NCBI RefSeq assembly: GCF_000374805.1 | Contig: NZ_KB895346.1 | Coordinates: 43,092 to 107,091, forward strand | From: Chitiniphilus shinanonensis DSM 23277 | Lineage (GTDB): Bacteria > Pseudomonadota > Gammaproteobacteria > Burkholderiales > Chitinibacteraceae | DNA length: 64,000 nt | Direction: 5' to 3' | Shown here: in pieces, positions 24,252 to 36,393 of the stretch | Position numbering within the stretch: position 1 is the first letter of the stretch | Layout of the letters: each line of letters starts with the position of its first letter | Position numbers and translations under genes: made by a program | The notes under the pieces: model-generated | Databases searched by the model: none | Seen by the model: only the letters and a program-made list of their open reading frames with translations | What the model was told of the DNA's origin: nothing

Positions 24252-25369
24252 GATTTATTAACCCGGCAATCAAATAAAAATACATGCTAAACTTGCCTGC
24301 ATGAAAAAACTTGATGTCCGTAAACTCCCCCGCGAAGCGCAAGATCAAATGCGTCGGCAAGCCATGCGGATGCGCGAAGAATTGAACTTGCCTTGGAAAA
24401 CCATTGCCACCGTGATTGGCGTGCACCTGAGCACCGTCATGGCCTGGGCGAGACGCTATGCCAAAGAAGGTGAATCGGGGCTGGAATCCAAAACCCGGGG
24501 TCGGCGCTATTGGTCGGGGCGCACGCTGAGCCTGGCCCAGGAATGGCATTTACGCTCGATCATCGTCGGCGAGTCGCCCAAACAGTTGAGCTTGCCATTT
24601 GCCTTATGGAATCGCCGCGCCGTGATGCAATTGATCAAGATACTGTTCGATATCGAGATGCCGATCTGCACGGTGGGCGAATATCTGCTGCGCTGGGGCT
24701 ACACCCCGCAGCGACCGATCAAACGGGCCCAGGAACAAAACCCGGCCCAGGTTGCACGCTGGCTCCACGACACCTATCCCGCGATCGTCGCGCGGGCCAA
24801 AGCGGAAGGCGCCGTCATCTACTGGGGTGACGAAACGGCCGTCGCCGAAGACGGGCACTGGCTACGCGGCTACGCCCCCGCAGGGCAGACGCCGGTGCTG
24901 GCGGCACCCAGCAAACGTCATGGCTTGTCGATGATCTCGGCCATCAGCAACCAAGGCTTGGTGCGTTTCGAATTCATCGACACCGCGATGAATACCGATT
25001 TATTCATTGGCTTCATGGCGCGATTGATGGCCGACAGCGAGCAGAAGGTATTCCTGATTCTCGGCAATCTGAAAGTGCACCATGCCAAACTGGTGACCAC
25101 CTGGCTGGCCGAACGCCAGGATTTGATTGAAGTCTTCTATCTGCCGCCTTATTCGCCGGAGATCAATCCGGACGAATACCTCAATCGTGATTTCAAGACC
25201 GAACTGCGCTCGTCCGACCGTGCTGCCAACAAAAGGGCCTTGCTGCAAAAGGCCACCGCATTCATGGAGCGCCTGGCCAGGACGCCGGAACGGGTGATGG
25301 CGTATTTCAAGCATGCAGCCGTTCGGTATGCTGAATAGCGCTTCTATTTGATTGCCGGGTTAATAAATC
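24252..25369 (+). mobile_element. IS630-family insertion sequence
   Basis: 25-bp perfect terminal inverted repeats: the left end begins GATTTATTAACCCGGCAATC and the right end is its complement, finishing GGGTTAATAAATC. They enclose a single transposase gene. TA dinucleotides occur within the TTAA-type ends, consistent with IS630 TA-target insertion, but the exact element boundary inside the palindromic ends is ambiguous. It forms the right border of the AT-rich island. Confidence 0.85.
24301..25338 (+). CDS. IS630-family transposase, probable catalytic-site mutant (345 aa)
   Basis: An N-terminal HTH (TIATVIGVHLSTVMAWARRY), then a winged-helix segment, then the DDE domain: YWGDETAVAEDG (Asp177) and YSPEINPDEYLN (Glu292). 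The second catalytic Asp, expected in the LILDNLKVHH motif, reads LILGNLKVHH (Gly255, codon GGC at 25063-25065). A single A-to-G change from GAC would explain it. Otherwise it is full length and intact. If the reading is right, this copy cannot transpose without a helper transposase. Confidence 0.88.
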   Translation: MKKLDVRKLPREAQDQMRRQAMRMREELNLPWKTIATVIGVHLSTVMAWARRYAKEGESGLESKTRGRRYWSGRTLSLAQEWHLRSIIVGESPKQLSLPFALWNRRAVMQLIKILFDIEMPICTVGEYLLRWGYTPQRPIKRAQEQNPAQVARWLHDTYPAIVARAKAEGAVIYWGDETAVAEDGHWLRGYAPAGQTPVLAAPSKRHGLSMISAISNQGLVRFEFIDTAMNTDLFIGFMARLMADSEQKVFLILGNLKVHHAKLVTTWLAERQDLIEVFYLPPYSPEINPDEYLNRDFKTELRSSDRAANKRALLQKATAFMERLARTPERVMAYFKHAAVRYAE

Positions 25370-25392
25370 TCACGTGCAGAGGCCGCGAAGCC

Positions 25393-25665
25393 TCAAGGTG
25401 AATCAGCTCGGGCCTGGCCAGTGATACAGCAACTGAGTACCTGGGCCAGGCAGTACGGGCCGTCATCGCTCAGGGCATGCTGGGGCGTGTCGAACCTCAC
25501 CCAGTAGTAATAATCTTCACCCCTTACGGTTTGAACGGGTTCGGGATCGCCACAAACAGTCCCGACAGGGTTGTTGCGCCAACCGGCACCCACGCCAGAG
25601 ACCACGACACGCGTGCCTGCGGGGAAGTGCTGACGAAGGGGGTATGGGGCATAGGGGTTGGTCAT
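25393..25665 (-). CDS. Small hypothetical protein (90 aa)
   Basis: A short reading with coherent composition: MTNPYAPYPLRQHFPAGTRV, later GEDYYYWVRFDTPQHALSDD and a C-terminal Cys pair. An AGGG box lies about eight bases before the ATG. The glycine and aromatic-rich beta pattern recalls small SH3-like proteins, but I do not recognise a family. It ends 24 bases from the IS630 right end and is not interrupted by it. It could still be spurious. Confidence 0.45.
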   Translation of the reverse strand: MTNPYAPYPLRQHFPAGTRVVVSGVGAGWRNNPVGTVCGDPEPVQTVRGEDYYYWVRFDTPQHALSDDGPYCLAQVLSCCITGQARADSP

Positions 25666-25855
25666 ATCGATACCCTGTGGCCTGCGGGGTTGCAGGTCAT
25701 GTCGTTGCCATGATCATCGCCACTCGCGTCCGCTCCTGCAAGTTGCCGGGAGAGAACCTACTGGGCTGGCATCCCCGTCGTCACAAGGCTGGTACGGAGG
25801 AAGACGCTCCGCTGTGCTGCGCAGCCATCCGGCCCACATCCACGTCGGAAAATCG

Positions 25856-25978
25856 CACAGAGGGCACAGAGAACACAGAGGATCACAGAGAAATTCAAAG
25901 GCAGGAGCGGATCGACTTGGTCTTTCCTGCCCTTGGTTTTTCTCTGTGTAACTCCGTGTTCTCTGTGCCCTCTGTGTT
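25856..25978. repeat. Palindromic intergenic repeat, CACAGAG family (outlying copy)
   Basis: The left arm CACAGAGGGCACAGAGAACA and right arm TGTTCTCTGTGCCCTCTGTG are exact complements, with an inner CACAGAGAAA / TTTCTCTGTG pair. It lies just downstream of uvrA. The rest of 25666-26010 shows no gene. Confidence 0.85.
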
Positions 25979-26010
25979 TCAAGGTTTAGGGTTTGGGTTT
26001 CTCTCCGCCC

Positions 26011-28863
<2,853 letters not shown>

Positions 28864-29252
28864 GGCTGGCGAGATGGTGCCGATCCGGCGAAAGTAAACC
28901 CCTGAATATACCGTAGTTCGCCATCCCGACACGCAGGCGGGCATGCCTCCTGACACCCTGGCGGGCCACGGGGGGCGGCAACCCTTGCCGGACGCGGCCG
29001 GCGTCGTCGTCCCTCCTGACATCGGCGGCACGCCGGGCAAAGCCATGGGGCGCCGGCCGGCGCGGGTCGCTTTGCGCACGCGAACACCGCGCTGCAAGCC
29101 CGGCAGGGCGCCGGCTGAACGAAGGCAACGTCGCTGGGCGGTGTGCGAGGGCGGGCGGGGCTTGCGCGCGCCGTCGACGAAAGCGAATGGCTTTCGCTCG
29201 CAGGGCGATTCGCCCTACCATCTCGTCTTTCCGCCCGAAATCCTGTCCCCCG
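28864..29252. other. Divergent intergenic region between uvrA and the MFS gene
   Basis: 389 bases, GC-rich, with no gene that I can support. It should carry the promoters of uvrA and the transporter. I found no convincing LexA box. Confidence 0.5.
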
Positions 29253-30632
29253 ATGTCCTCCACCATCCGCCTGAGCGAGGTCGAAATGCGCGCCTCGCTG
29301 AGCCTGGCGGGGCTGTACGCCCTGCGCATGCTCGGCATGTTCCTGGTCCTGCCCGTGTTCGCCGTCTACGCCGGCCGCCTGCCCGGCGGCGACAACCACG
29401 TGCTGGTGGGGCTGGCCTTCGGCGCCTATGGCTTGACCCAGGCGTTGTTGCAACTGCCGTTCGGCATGTGGAGCGACCGCGTGGGACGCAAGCGGGTGAT
29501 CTATATCGGCCTGGCGCTGTTCGCGGTGGGCAGCCTGATCTGCGCCTTCGCCGACCATATCGCGTGGATGATCGTCGGCCGCGCGGTGCAGGGCGCCGGA
29601 GCGATCTCGGCGGCGGTGACGGCGCTGCTGGCCGACCTGACGCGCGAGGAACACCGCACCAAGGCGATGGCGATGATCGGCGCCAGCATCGCCGGCACTT
29701 TCGCCGTCTCGCTGGTGGCGGCGCCCAAGCTGGCCGAATGGGTGGGCTTGCAGGGCATCTTCATCCTGACTGCCGTGTTGACGTTGGCCGCCATCGTCGG
29801 CGTGGCCAAGGTGATTCCCAACCCGGCGCTGTCGCGCCACCATTCGGACGCCGAGGCCGATACCGGCCGGCTGCCGCAGGTGCTGCGGCACGGCCAGTTG
29901 CTGCGGCTGAACTACGGGGTGTTCGCGCTGCATGCCGGGCAGATGGCGATGTTCACGGTGATGCCGCTGCTGTTGTCCCAGGTGGGCGGTCTGCCGGTGG
30001 CGCATCACTGGTGGGTCTACCTGCCGGTGGTGCTGGTCAGCTTCGTGCTGATGGTGCCGGCGGTGATCATCGGCGAGAAGCGCCACAAGCTGAAGCAGGT
30101 GTTCCTGTTCGCCATCGCGCTGATGTTCATCGCGCAGCTGGGCATGGCGCTGTGGCTGCCCAGCCTGCCGGCTATCGTGCTGTGGCTGGGCGTGTACTTC
30201 GTGGCGTTCAACATCCTGGAGGCCACCCAGCCCAGCCTGATCTCCAAGGTGGCGCCGGTCGAGGCGCGCGGCACCGCCATGGGCGTGTACAACACCTGCC
30301 AGTCGGCGGCGATGTTCATCGGCTCGGCGATGGCCGGCTGGCTGTACCAGCACGCCGGCGCGACGCCGGTGTTCGTCGCCGGCGCGCTGCTGATGGCGAT
30401 CTGGCTGGCGGTGGCCGCCGGCATGCGCCCGCCGCTGCCGGTACGCACCTGGATGTTTCCGATCGGCGAAAACTGGGGGGGCGACGCGGTCGACCTCTCT
30501 GCTAAACTCGGGCGGATCGACGGCGTGAAAGAGGCCGTCGTCTTGATGGACGAACGCGTGGCATTGCTCAAGGTCCTGCAAACCGGCTGGGACGAAGCCG
30601 CCGCGCAACAACTGATTGCGGAGACGAATTAA
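29253..30632 (+). CDS. yajR: YajR-like MFS transporter with C-terminal YAM-type domain (459 aa)
   Basis: Twelve-helix major facilitator transporter. The motif A-type loop is [13 protein letters not shown], motif B is [14 protein letters not shown], and later [13 protein letters not shown] matches DHA1-type efflux proteins. After helix 12 comes a soluble tail of about 65 residues ([20 protein letters not shown], then [19 protein letters not shown]) with the ferredoxin-like beta-alpha-beta pattern of the YAM domain of E. coli YajR. The substrate is unknown, probably a toxic compound or metabolite. The start is the ATG at 29253 ([12 protein letters not shown]), with ATG 29286 an alternative. The stop is two bases from ssb. 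Confidence 0.87.
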   Translation: MSSTIRLSEVEMRASLSLAGLYALRMLGMFLVLPVFAVYAGRLPGGDNHVLVGLAFGAYGLTQALLQLPFGMWSDRVGRKRVIYIGLALFAVGSLICAFADHIAWMIVGRAVQGAGAISAAVTALLADLTREEHRTKAMAMIGASIAGTFAVSLVAAPKLAEWVGLQGIFILTAVLTLAAIVGVAKVIPNPALSRHHSDAEADTGRLPQVLRHGQLLRLNYGVFALHAGQMAMFTVMPLLLSQVGGLPVAHHWWVYLPVVLVSFVLMVPAVIIGEKRHKLKQVFLFAIALMFIAQLGMALWLPSLPAIVLWLGVYFVAFNILEATQPSLISKVAPVEARGTAMGVYNTCQSAAMFIGSAMAGWLYQHAGATPVFVAGALLMAIWLAVAAGMRPPLPVRTWMFPIGENWGGDAVDLSAKLGRIDGVKEAVVLMDERVALLKVLQTGWDEAAAQQLIAETN

Positions 30633-30634
30633 AG

Positions 30635-31153
30635 ATGGCATCGCTGAACAAGGTCCTACTCATCGGCAACCTGGGGCGCGACCCCGAGGTGCGCTACCTG
30701 CCCAGCGGCGGTGCGGTCTGCAATTTCAGCATCGCCACCACCGAGCGCTTCAAGGACAAACAGGGTCAGCAGCAGGAAAAGACCGAGTGGCACAACATCG
30801 TGATGTATAACCGCCTGGCGGAAATCGCCGGCGAATACCTGAAGAAGGGCAGCTCGGTCTACGTGGAAGGCCGCATCCAGACCCGCAAGTGGCAGGACAA
30901 GCAGACCGGCGCCGACCGCTACACCACCGAAATCGTCGCCGACCAGATGCAGATGCTGTCCGGCCGTGGCGGCGGTGGGGGTGGCGCCGGCGGCGGCTTC
31001 CAGCAAGGCGGCGACGACTTCAACCAGGAATACAGCCCGGCCCCGGCGGCCCAGGCCCGCCCGCAACAGGCCCGCCCCCAGCAATCCGCCCCGGCCCAGC
31101 GACCTGCCGCGCCGAAGAACTTTGATGATTTCGAGGATGATATTCCGTTCTGA
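30635..31153 (+). CDS. ssb: Single-stranded DNA-binding protein (172 aa)
   Basis: Essential replication and repair protein. The OB fold (residues 1-110) starts [20 protein letters not shown] and has [21 protein letters not shown] Gly-rich and then Gln/Pro-rich linker follows (110-160), with the acidic tip DDFEDDIPF that recruits partner proteins. It is translationally close (two bases) to the MFS gene and near uvrA, a conserved neighbourhood. A rho-independent terminator follows. Confidence 0.98.
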   Translation: MASLNKVLLIGNLGRDPEVRYLPSGGAVCNFSIATTERFKDKQGQQQEKTEWHNIVMYNRLAEIAGEYLKKGSSVYVEGRIQTRKWQDKQTGADRYTTEIVADQMQMLSGRGGGGGGAGGGFQQGGDDFNQEYSPAPAAQARPQQARPQQSAPAQRPAAPKNFDDFEDDIPF

Positions 31154-31180
31154 GGCACCCGAGGCAGCACGCTTCCTGCT

Positions 31181-31213
31181 CAAGCCCGCAGCCGATGCCG
31201 CGGGCTTTTTTCA
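31181..31213 (+). terminator. Rho-independent terminator after ssb
   Basis: Stem AAGCCCGC / GCGGGCTT around AGCCGATGCC, followed by TTTTTC, about 30 bases after the ssb stop codon. Confidence 0.85.
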
Positions 31214-31296
31214 TGGCTTGGCGGATTGTCGCCCCGACTTTGGCCCGCGGCATTTGCCGCCTACATTGAAGGCAGTTTTTTCCAAGCGAGGCCAAT

Positions 31297-32352
31297 ATGA
31301 CGACGAATGTTCTGGGTTATGCCGCGAGTTCCCCCACCTCAGCGCTGGCGCCGTACCGCTTCCAGCGGCGGGGGCTGCGGTCGGACGATGTGGCGATCGA
31401 GGTGTTGTACTGCGGGGTGTGTCACTCCGACCTGCATACCGCGCGCAACGATTGGGGCGGCACACAGTATCCGGTGGTGCCGGGGCACGAGATCATCGGC
31501 CGGGTGACCGAGGTCGGCCCTGGCGTCACCCGTTTCAAGGCGGGGGATCGCGTCGGCGTCGGTTGCATGGTCGATTCCTGTCGGCATTGCAATCCGTGCG
31601 AGCGCGGGCTGGAGCAATACTGCGCGGAAGGCGCCACCTTCACTTACAACGCGGTGGATCGCCATGACCACACGCCGACGCAGGGCGGCTATTCGCAACG
31701 GGTGGTGGTGTCCGACCGCTTCGTGCTGAAGGTGCCGGACGGGCTGGATCTGGCCGGCGCGGCGCCGCTGCTGTGCGCGGGCATCACCACCTGGTCGCCG
31801 TTGCGCCACTGGGGCGCGGGGCCGGGGCGCAAGGTGGCGGTGGTGGGGCTGGGCGGCCTGGGCCACATGGCGCTGAAGCTCGCCCGCGCGCTGGGCGCCG
31901 ACGTCACGCTGTTCACCCGTTCGCCGGGCAAGGAGGCCGATGCGCTGCGTCTGGGCGCGCACCAGGTGGTGTTGTCCACCGATGCGGTGCAGATGGCGGC
32001 GGTGGGCGGACGCTTCGATCTGATCATCGACACCGTGCCCTATGCCCACGACCTCAACCCGTACCTGCCCACGCTGGCCATCGACGGCACCCTGGTGCTG
32101 GTCGGCTACCTGGGCGACCTCGATCCCCTGGTCAACAGCGTGCCACTGATCATGGGGCGCAAGGCGGTGGCGGGCTCGCTGATCGGCGGCATTCCGGAAA
32201 CCCAGGAAATGCTGGATTTCTGCGGCCAGCACGGCATCACCTCGGATATCGAGTTGATCCGCATGCAGGAGATCAACGATGCCTACGAGCGCATGCTCAA
32301 GAGCGATGTGAAGTACCGCTTCGTGATCGACATGGCGTCGCTCAAGGACTGA
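31297..32352 (+). CDS. Zinc-dependent NAD(P) alcohol dehydrogenase, YahK/CAD-like (351 aa)
   Basis: Medium-chain dehydrogenase. Catalytic zinc ligands are in CGVCHSDLH and PGHEIIG. The structural-zinc loop DSCRHCNPCERGLEQYC is complete, and the NADP-type Rossmann motif is GLGGLGHMALKLA. The FTYNAVDRHDHTPTQGGYSQ segment is characteristic of the cinnamyl-alcohol-dehydrogenase/YahK group, which reduces a broad range of aldehydes with NADPH. An AGCGAGG box precedes the ATG. It appears monocistronic, between two terminators. Confidence 0.92.
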   Translation: MTTNVLGYAASSPTSALAPYRFQRRGLRSDDVAIEVLYCGVCHSDLHTARNDWGGTQYPVVPGHEIIGRVTEVGPGVTRFKAGDRVGVGCMVDSCRHCNPCERGLEQYCAEGATFTYNAVDRHDHTPTQGGYSQRVVVSDRFVLKVPDGLDLAGAAPLLCAGITTWSPLRHWGAGPGRKVAVVGLGGLGHMALKLARALGADVTLFTRSPGKEADALRLGAHQVVLSTDAVQMAAVGGRFDLIIDTVPYAHDLNPYLPTLAIDGTLVLVGYLGDLDPLVNSVPLIMGRKAVAGSLIGGIPETQEMLDFCGQHGITSDIELIRMQEINDAYERMLKSDVKYRFVIDMASLKD

Positions 32353-32421
32353 AGCCGGTCCGGCGTGGCGCGGTACCGCCGGTAGATGGTATACACCGGC
32401 GATACCGGCCAACGATGCGCG

Positions 32422-32450
32422 AACCCGGAGCGATGCTCCGGGTTTTCGTT
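32422..32450 (+). terminator. Rho-independent terminator after the alcohol dehydrogenase
   Basis: Perfect stem AACCCGGAGC / GCTCCGGGTT with a GAT loop, followed by TTCGTTTT. Confidence 0.8.
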
Positions 32451-32474
32451 TTCGCCGGCCTCGCAACCGCATCA

Positions 32475-34376
32475 ATGGGAAAGGGCATGCAAGACGGCGA
32501 ACCGCTGGAGATGAACCCCGAGTTGTCCGCCATCCTGGCGTGGGCGCAATCCGCCGATCGCGGCCAGCCGCTGCTGATCGAAGCCTCGGCAGGCACTGGC
32601 AAGACCACGGCGCTGGTGTTGCTGCACCAGGCGCTGGAACGCCGGGGCCGCACGGTGCTGACGCTGACCTATTCGCAGAAGGGCCAGGCGCGCTGGCTGG
32701 AGCTGTACCGCCGCGAGGTGTGTCGCGACCTGACGCCACAGGCCGCGCAGCAGCTGTGCAACACGCTGGACGAGTTCGCCGTGCGCTGCCTGCGCGACCA
32801 CGCGCGCGACAAGCGCTGGCAGGCCGGGTCGCTGGGGCGGGCCATCGTCGACGACGACCGCCCGCTGCTGGCGATGCGGCAGGCGGTGGCGCGGGTGAAC
32901 GCCTACCTGCCCGAACGCGGGGTGGAGCCGTTGCGCGGCGACGAGGAATCGCTGCTGCAATGGCTGGAACTGGTCGATCACCTCAAGGCCGGGCTGGTGT
33001 TCGCCCAGCCGCCGTTCGCCGGCTTCGACAGCGATCTGGCGGACGACTACGACCTGGAGAACCTCCAGTTCGCGCTGGAGCGGCTGGGGTTGCCGCCGTG
33101 GGCGTTCAGCCTGTTCAACGAATACGAAAAATGCCGCGAGTCGATAGACTTCCTGTGCCATGGCGACGCCGCCTTCGATCTGGCGCACGAGCCGGAGGCG
33201 GTGGCGCAGGGCCTGCGCGCACGCGGGGTGGATGTGGTGCTGCTCGACGAGTTCCACGACACCAAGGCGGTGCATTTCGAGATCGTGCGCGCGCTGGCCG
33301 CCGCCGGCTGCGCCGTCGCCGCGGTGGGCGATCGCGGGCAGGACATCTTCCAGTGGCGCGGCATCGCGCCGTTTTCCGCGTTCGACGAATTCCTGCGCCA
33401 CTGGCCGGACGCGCAGCGCCTGCCGTTGTCGCTGACCCACCGCTTCGGCAATCCGCTGGGCAAGGCCATTGCCGGCCTGTTGCAGCGGGTCAATCCGGCG
33501 TGCGCGGCGTTGCGCTGCCGTGCCGGGCTGCATACGGGAGTCAAGCGGCTGACCGTGGCCGGCGACGCCCAGCCGGCGGCGATTGCCCGCCTGATCGGCG
33601 ATGGCATGCAGGCCGGCGCGGCGGGCGAGACGTTCGCGGTGATCGTGCCGCAGGGACCGCAGGCGTTCCCGGTGATGCTGGCGCTGTTCCGCGCGGGGAT
33701 CGCCTATCGCTGCGATCGCATCGCGCCGCTGCACGAGTCGCGCGAGGCGCGATTGCTGCGCGCCTGCGTGCTGCTCCAGGGCTGGGTTGATGTCGAGCAC
33801 AACGCCCTCGACTGCAAGGCGCTGCTGCAATTCGCGGCCGGCCCGCGCGCCGGGCTGGACGAGGACGAGCGCGAGGCGCTGAGCACGCTGCTGGCCGAGC
33901 GGGTGGCGGGCGAGCGGCTGCCGCGCTATATCCCGGGCCAGGTGCCGCTGGCGTTGCGCATGCTGGGCGAGCGCCAGTCGCCCATCGGCTGCGGCGTGGC
34001 CGCGCTGCACGGCTGGCTGGCGCGTCACGGCATCCGCGAATGGCTGGCCAGCATGGCGCCGACCGTGGTGGCGGCCAGGGCGTCGAGCCAGGCGCTGGAC
34101 GAACTGGTGGCCTTGCTGGCGCAGGAAGGACCGACCGCGTTCCTGGCGCTGCTGGACGCGCTGGCGGCGCAGTTCCAGCGCGGCAACGTCGGCTTCGCCA
34201 GCAAGGTGGTGCTGACGTCCATCCTGCATTGCAAGGGCAACGAGTGGCCGCACGTGATCCTGCCCGGCGCGCCGTCGGCGGCACAGTTGGCGCAGGCCGA
34301 TCTGCCGACGCTGCGCGAACAATACGTGGCGATGAGCCGCGCCAGGCAGATGCTGTGGTTGCTGGCGTCGGCTTGA
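32475..34376 (+). CDS. UvrD/Rep-family superfamily 1 helicase (633 aa)
   Basis: All main SF1A motifs are visible: Walker A EASAGTGKTTALVLL, Walker B VDVVLLDEFHD, motif III QDIFQWRGIAP, motif IV LTHRFGNPLGKAI, motif V SILHCKGNEWPHVILPG and motif VI YVAMSRARQMLWLL. It is shorter than UvrD (about 720) with reduced 1B/2B regions. It probably unwinds DNA with ATP in repair or recombination, but I cannot assign it to a named helicase. The start is ATG 32475 or ATG 32487; the latter has AAGGG close upstream. It is not in an obvious operon. Confidence 0.88.
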   Translation: MGKGMQDGEPLEMNPELSAILAWAQSADRGQPLLIEASAGTGKTTALVLLHQALERRGRTVLTLTYSQKGQARWLELYRREVCRDLTPQAAQQLCNTLDEFAVRCLRDHARDKRWQAGSLGRAIVDDDRPLLAMRQAVARVNAYLPERGVEPLRGDEESLLQWLELVDHLKAGLVFAQPPFAGFDSDLADDYDLENLQFALERLGLPPWAFSLFNEYEKCRESIDFLCHGDAAFDLAHEPEAVAQGLRARGVDVVLLDEFHDTKAVHFEIVRALAAAGCAVAAVGDRGQDIFQWRGIAPFSAFDEFLRHWPDAQRLPLSLTHRFGNPLGKAIAGLLQRVNPACAALRCRAGLHTGVKRLTVAGDAQPAAIARLIGDGMQAGAAGETFAVIVPQGPQAFPVMLALFRAGIAYRCDRIAPLHESREARLLRACVLLQGWVDVEHNALDCKALLQFAAGPRAGLDEDEREALSTLLAERVAGERLPRYIPGQVPLALRMLGERQSPIGCGVAALHGWLARHGIREWLASMAPTVVAARASSQALDELVALLAQEGPTAFLALLDALAAQFQRGNVGFASKVVLTSILHCKGNEWPHVILPGAPSAAQLAQADLPTLREQYVAMSRARQMLWLLASA

Positions 34377-34501
34377 CGGCGATCAGCCGAAGGCCGGCGC
34401 CGGGATGTGCCGTATCGCGGGCGGACGGCTTTGTCCGGATAATCGCGGGCTTGCCTTTGGATTTCGTCCGACGCACCGACGTCGGCAAACGGGGGGAACC
34501 C

Positions 34502-35575
34502 ATGCGCTATGCCCGGATCGCGGCGGGTTTATTGCTGGTAGGCCAGGCGGGAACGGCCTGGTCGGCGGAAACGGTCTTCCTGCCCGGCGGCGTCACGTCG
34601 GCGACGGTGGACGTGCTGTACGTGAACCGTTCCGCCACGGCCGAGCAGGTGACGCCGGCCGCGACGCTGACCTGCCCGGGGTCGCGCGCCTGCGAACTGG
34701 TCGGCGGCGCGCAGCCGTTCGAACTGGCGCCGGAAAGCGCGCGCATGCTGCGCTACGCCTACGTCAAGACCGAGACCCCGGCGGTGCCGCCGCAGACGGA
34801 CCTGCCGCAGGCCAAGGTGGCCACGCCGGTGGAATCGCAGATCCAGAACACCTCGGTGCTCAATTACAGCGCGGCGCGCTTCGCCCCGCAGGATCCGATG
34901 TATTTCGTGGTCGCGCCCGATGGCGACGACGCGCGCTTCCAGTTCAGCTTCCGCTACCAGTTGTTCGATCCCGACAGCAACCTGGCCAAGCGCTATCCGT
35001 GGCTGGCCGGGCTGCGCTTCGCCTACACCCAGACCTCGTTGTGGAAGCTGAGCGAGGAATCGACGCCGTTCTACGACACCAGCTACAAGCCGGCGCTGTA
35101 CTACGAGCATGCCAATGCGGCGCAACTGCCCCACGTGGGGCGCTTCGACCTGGCCTACGGTTTTCGCCATGAATCGAACGGCAAGGGCGGCGACGAGTCG
35201 CGCGATCTCAACCAGCTTTTCGTCAATCCGACCTTCACCTGGGGCGATGTCGAGCACTGGCATTTCGTGTTCTCGCCGCTGTTTGGCGCCTACCTCACCG
35301 AGATGGAGGAGAACCCCGACATCGCCGGCTATCGCGGTTACGTCGACTGGCGCTTCAAGGGCGGCAACGGCCAGGGGCTGACGATGTCGTCGCTGATCCG
35401 CTACGGCAACAAGGACAAGGGCTCGTTCCAGCTCGACCTGTCCTATCCGCTGCGGCAGTGGCTGGGCATCGATTTCTACGGCTACCTGCAATACTGGGAC
35501 GGCTATGGCGAAAGCCTGCGCAGCTACGACCAGCGCACCAACAGCATCCGCGTCGGCATAGGATTCGTGCGATGA
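34502..35575 (+). CDS. pldA: Outer membrane phospholipase A1 (OMPLA, 357 aa)
   Basis: Calcium-dependent outer-membrane phospholipase that hydrolyses misplaced phospholipids. The signal peptide (MRYARIAAGLLLVGQAGTAW, cut near SAE) is followed by a domain of about 100 residues and the 12-strand barrel. The catalytic triad is readable in YGFRHESNGKGGDESRDLNQ: His223, Ser225 and Asn237, with the same Ser-Asn spacing as in E. coli. It ends in a C-terminal aromatic-rich barrel strand and FVR. A GGGGGAA box precedes the ATG. The stop overlaps the next gene's ATG (ATGA). Confidence 0.93.
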   Translation: MRYARIAAGLLLVGQAGTAWSAETVFLPGGVTSATVDVLYVNRSATAEQVTPAATLTCPGSRACELVGGAQPFELAPESARMLRYAYVKTETPAVPPQTDLPQAKVATPVESQIQNTSVLNYSAARFAPQDPMYFVVAPDGDDARFQFSFRYQLFDPDSNLAKRYPWLAGLRFAYTQTSLWKLSEESTPFYDTSYKPALYYEHANAAQLPHVGRFDLAYGFRHESNGKGGDESRDLNQLFVNPTFTWGDVEHWHFVFSPLFGAYLTEMEENPDIAGYRGYVDWRFKGGNGQGLTMSSLIRYGNKDKGSFQLDLSYPLRQWLGIDFYGYLQYWDGYGESLRSYDQRTNSIRVGIGFVR

Positions 35576-36393
35576 GCAAACACCACCAACTCGAAATCCT
35601 GCACCGCGCCCCGGCGCCCGGCGCGGCGCGCAACGCGCCGCCGCTGCTGTTCGTGCACGGCGCCTACGTCGGCGCCTGGTGCTGGGAGGATACCTTCCTG
35701 CCGTATTTCGCCGGGCTGGGCTACGACTGCCACGCGCTCAGTCTGGTCGGCCACGCCGGCAGCGCGGGACGCGAACGGCTGGACCTGTGCTCGATCGGCG
35801 ATTACCTGCGCGATCTGGCCGACGTCGCCGAGAAGCTGGCCGCACCGCCGGTGGTGATCGGTCATTCGCTGGGCGGCTATCTGGTGCAGCGCCACGCGCG
35901 CAAGCAGCCGGTGGCCGGGGTGGCGCTGCTGGCCAGCGTGCCGCCCTACGGGTTGGGTGGCTCGCTCGCCTACATGGGCCTGAGCGCGCCACACCTGCTG
36001 GGGGCGCTCAACCGCTTTCAGTGGCACCTCGGTCCGGATGGCCTGGACTACGCGCTGTTGCGCGAGCTGCTGTTTTCCCCGGCAATGACGCGCGAGCGGC
36101 TGGGCGCGTTCGCGGCGCGGGCGCAGCCCGAATCCACGCTGGCGCTGACCGAGTTGTTGATGCCCCAGCCGTGGCTGCTGATGGGCATGCCGCACGATGT
36201 GCCGTGCCTGGTGCTGGGCGCCGAGCGCGACCGCATCATCCCGCGCGCGGACGTGCTGGCGACGGCACGGGCGTGGCGGGTGGATGCCGAATTCGTGGAC
36301 ATCGGCCACGCGCTGATGGTCGACAGCGGCTGGGAGCAGGTGGCGCAACGGCTGGCCAACTGGCTGGCGGTCGGCTTCGGTGGCGCGCGATGA
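35572..36393 (+). CDS. Alpha/beta hydrolase (273 aa)
   Basis: Hydrolase with the usual layout: oxyanion HGAYVGAWCWED, nucleophile elbow GHSLGGYL (Ser99), acid in LGAERDRIIP and His in IGHALMVDS. It is cytoplasmic, with no signal peptide. The start codon overlaps the pldA stop (ATGA) and its own stop overlaps the next start in the same way, so three genes are translationally coupled. A role in handling lipid products from OMPLA is plausible but unproven. Confidence 0.88.
   Translation: MSKHHQLEILHRAPAPGAARNAPPLLFVHGAYVGAWCWEDTFLPYFAGLGYDCHALSLVGHAGSAGRERLDLCSIGDYLRDLADVAEKLAAPPVVIGHSLGGYLVQRHARKQPVAGVALLASVPPYGLGGSLAYMGLSAPHLLGALNRFQWHLGPDGLDYALLRELLFSPAMTRERLGAFAARAQPESTLALTELLMPQPWLLMGMPHDVPCLVLGAERDRIIPRADVLATARAWRVDAEFVDIGHALMVDSGWEQVAQRLANWLAVGFGGAR

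Noticed and set aside
28902-28920. LexA (SOS) box upstream of uvrA
   Set aside because: The best candidate, CTGAATATACCGTAG, has one wrong half-site base and a nine-base spacing; not convincing.
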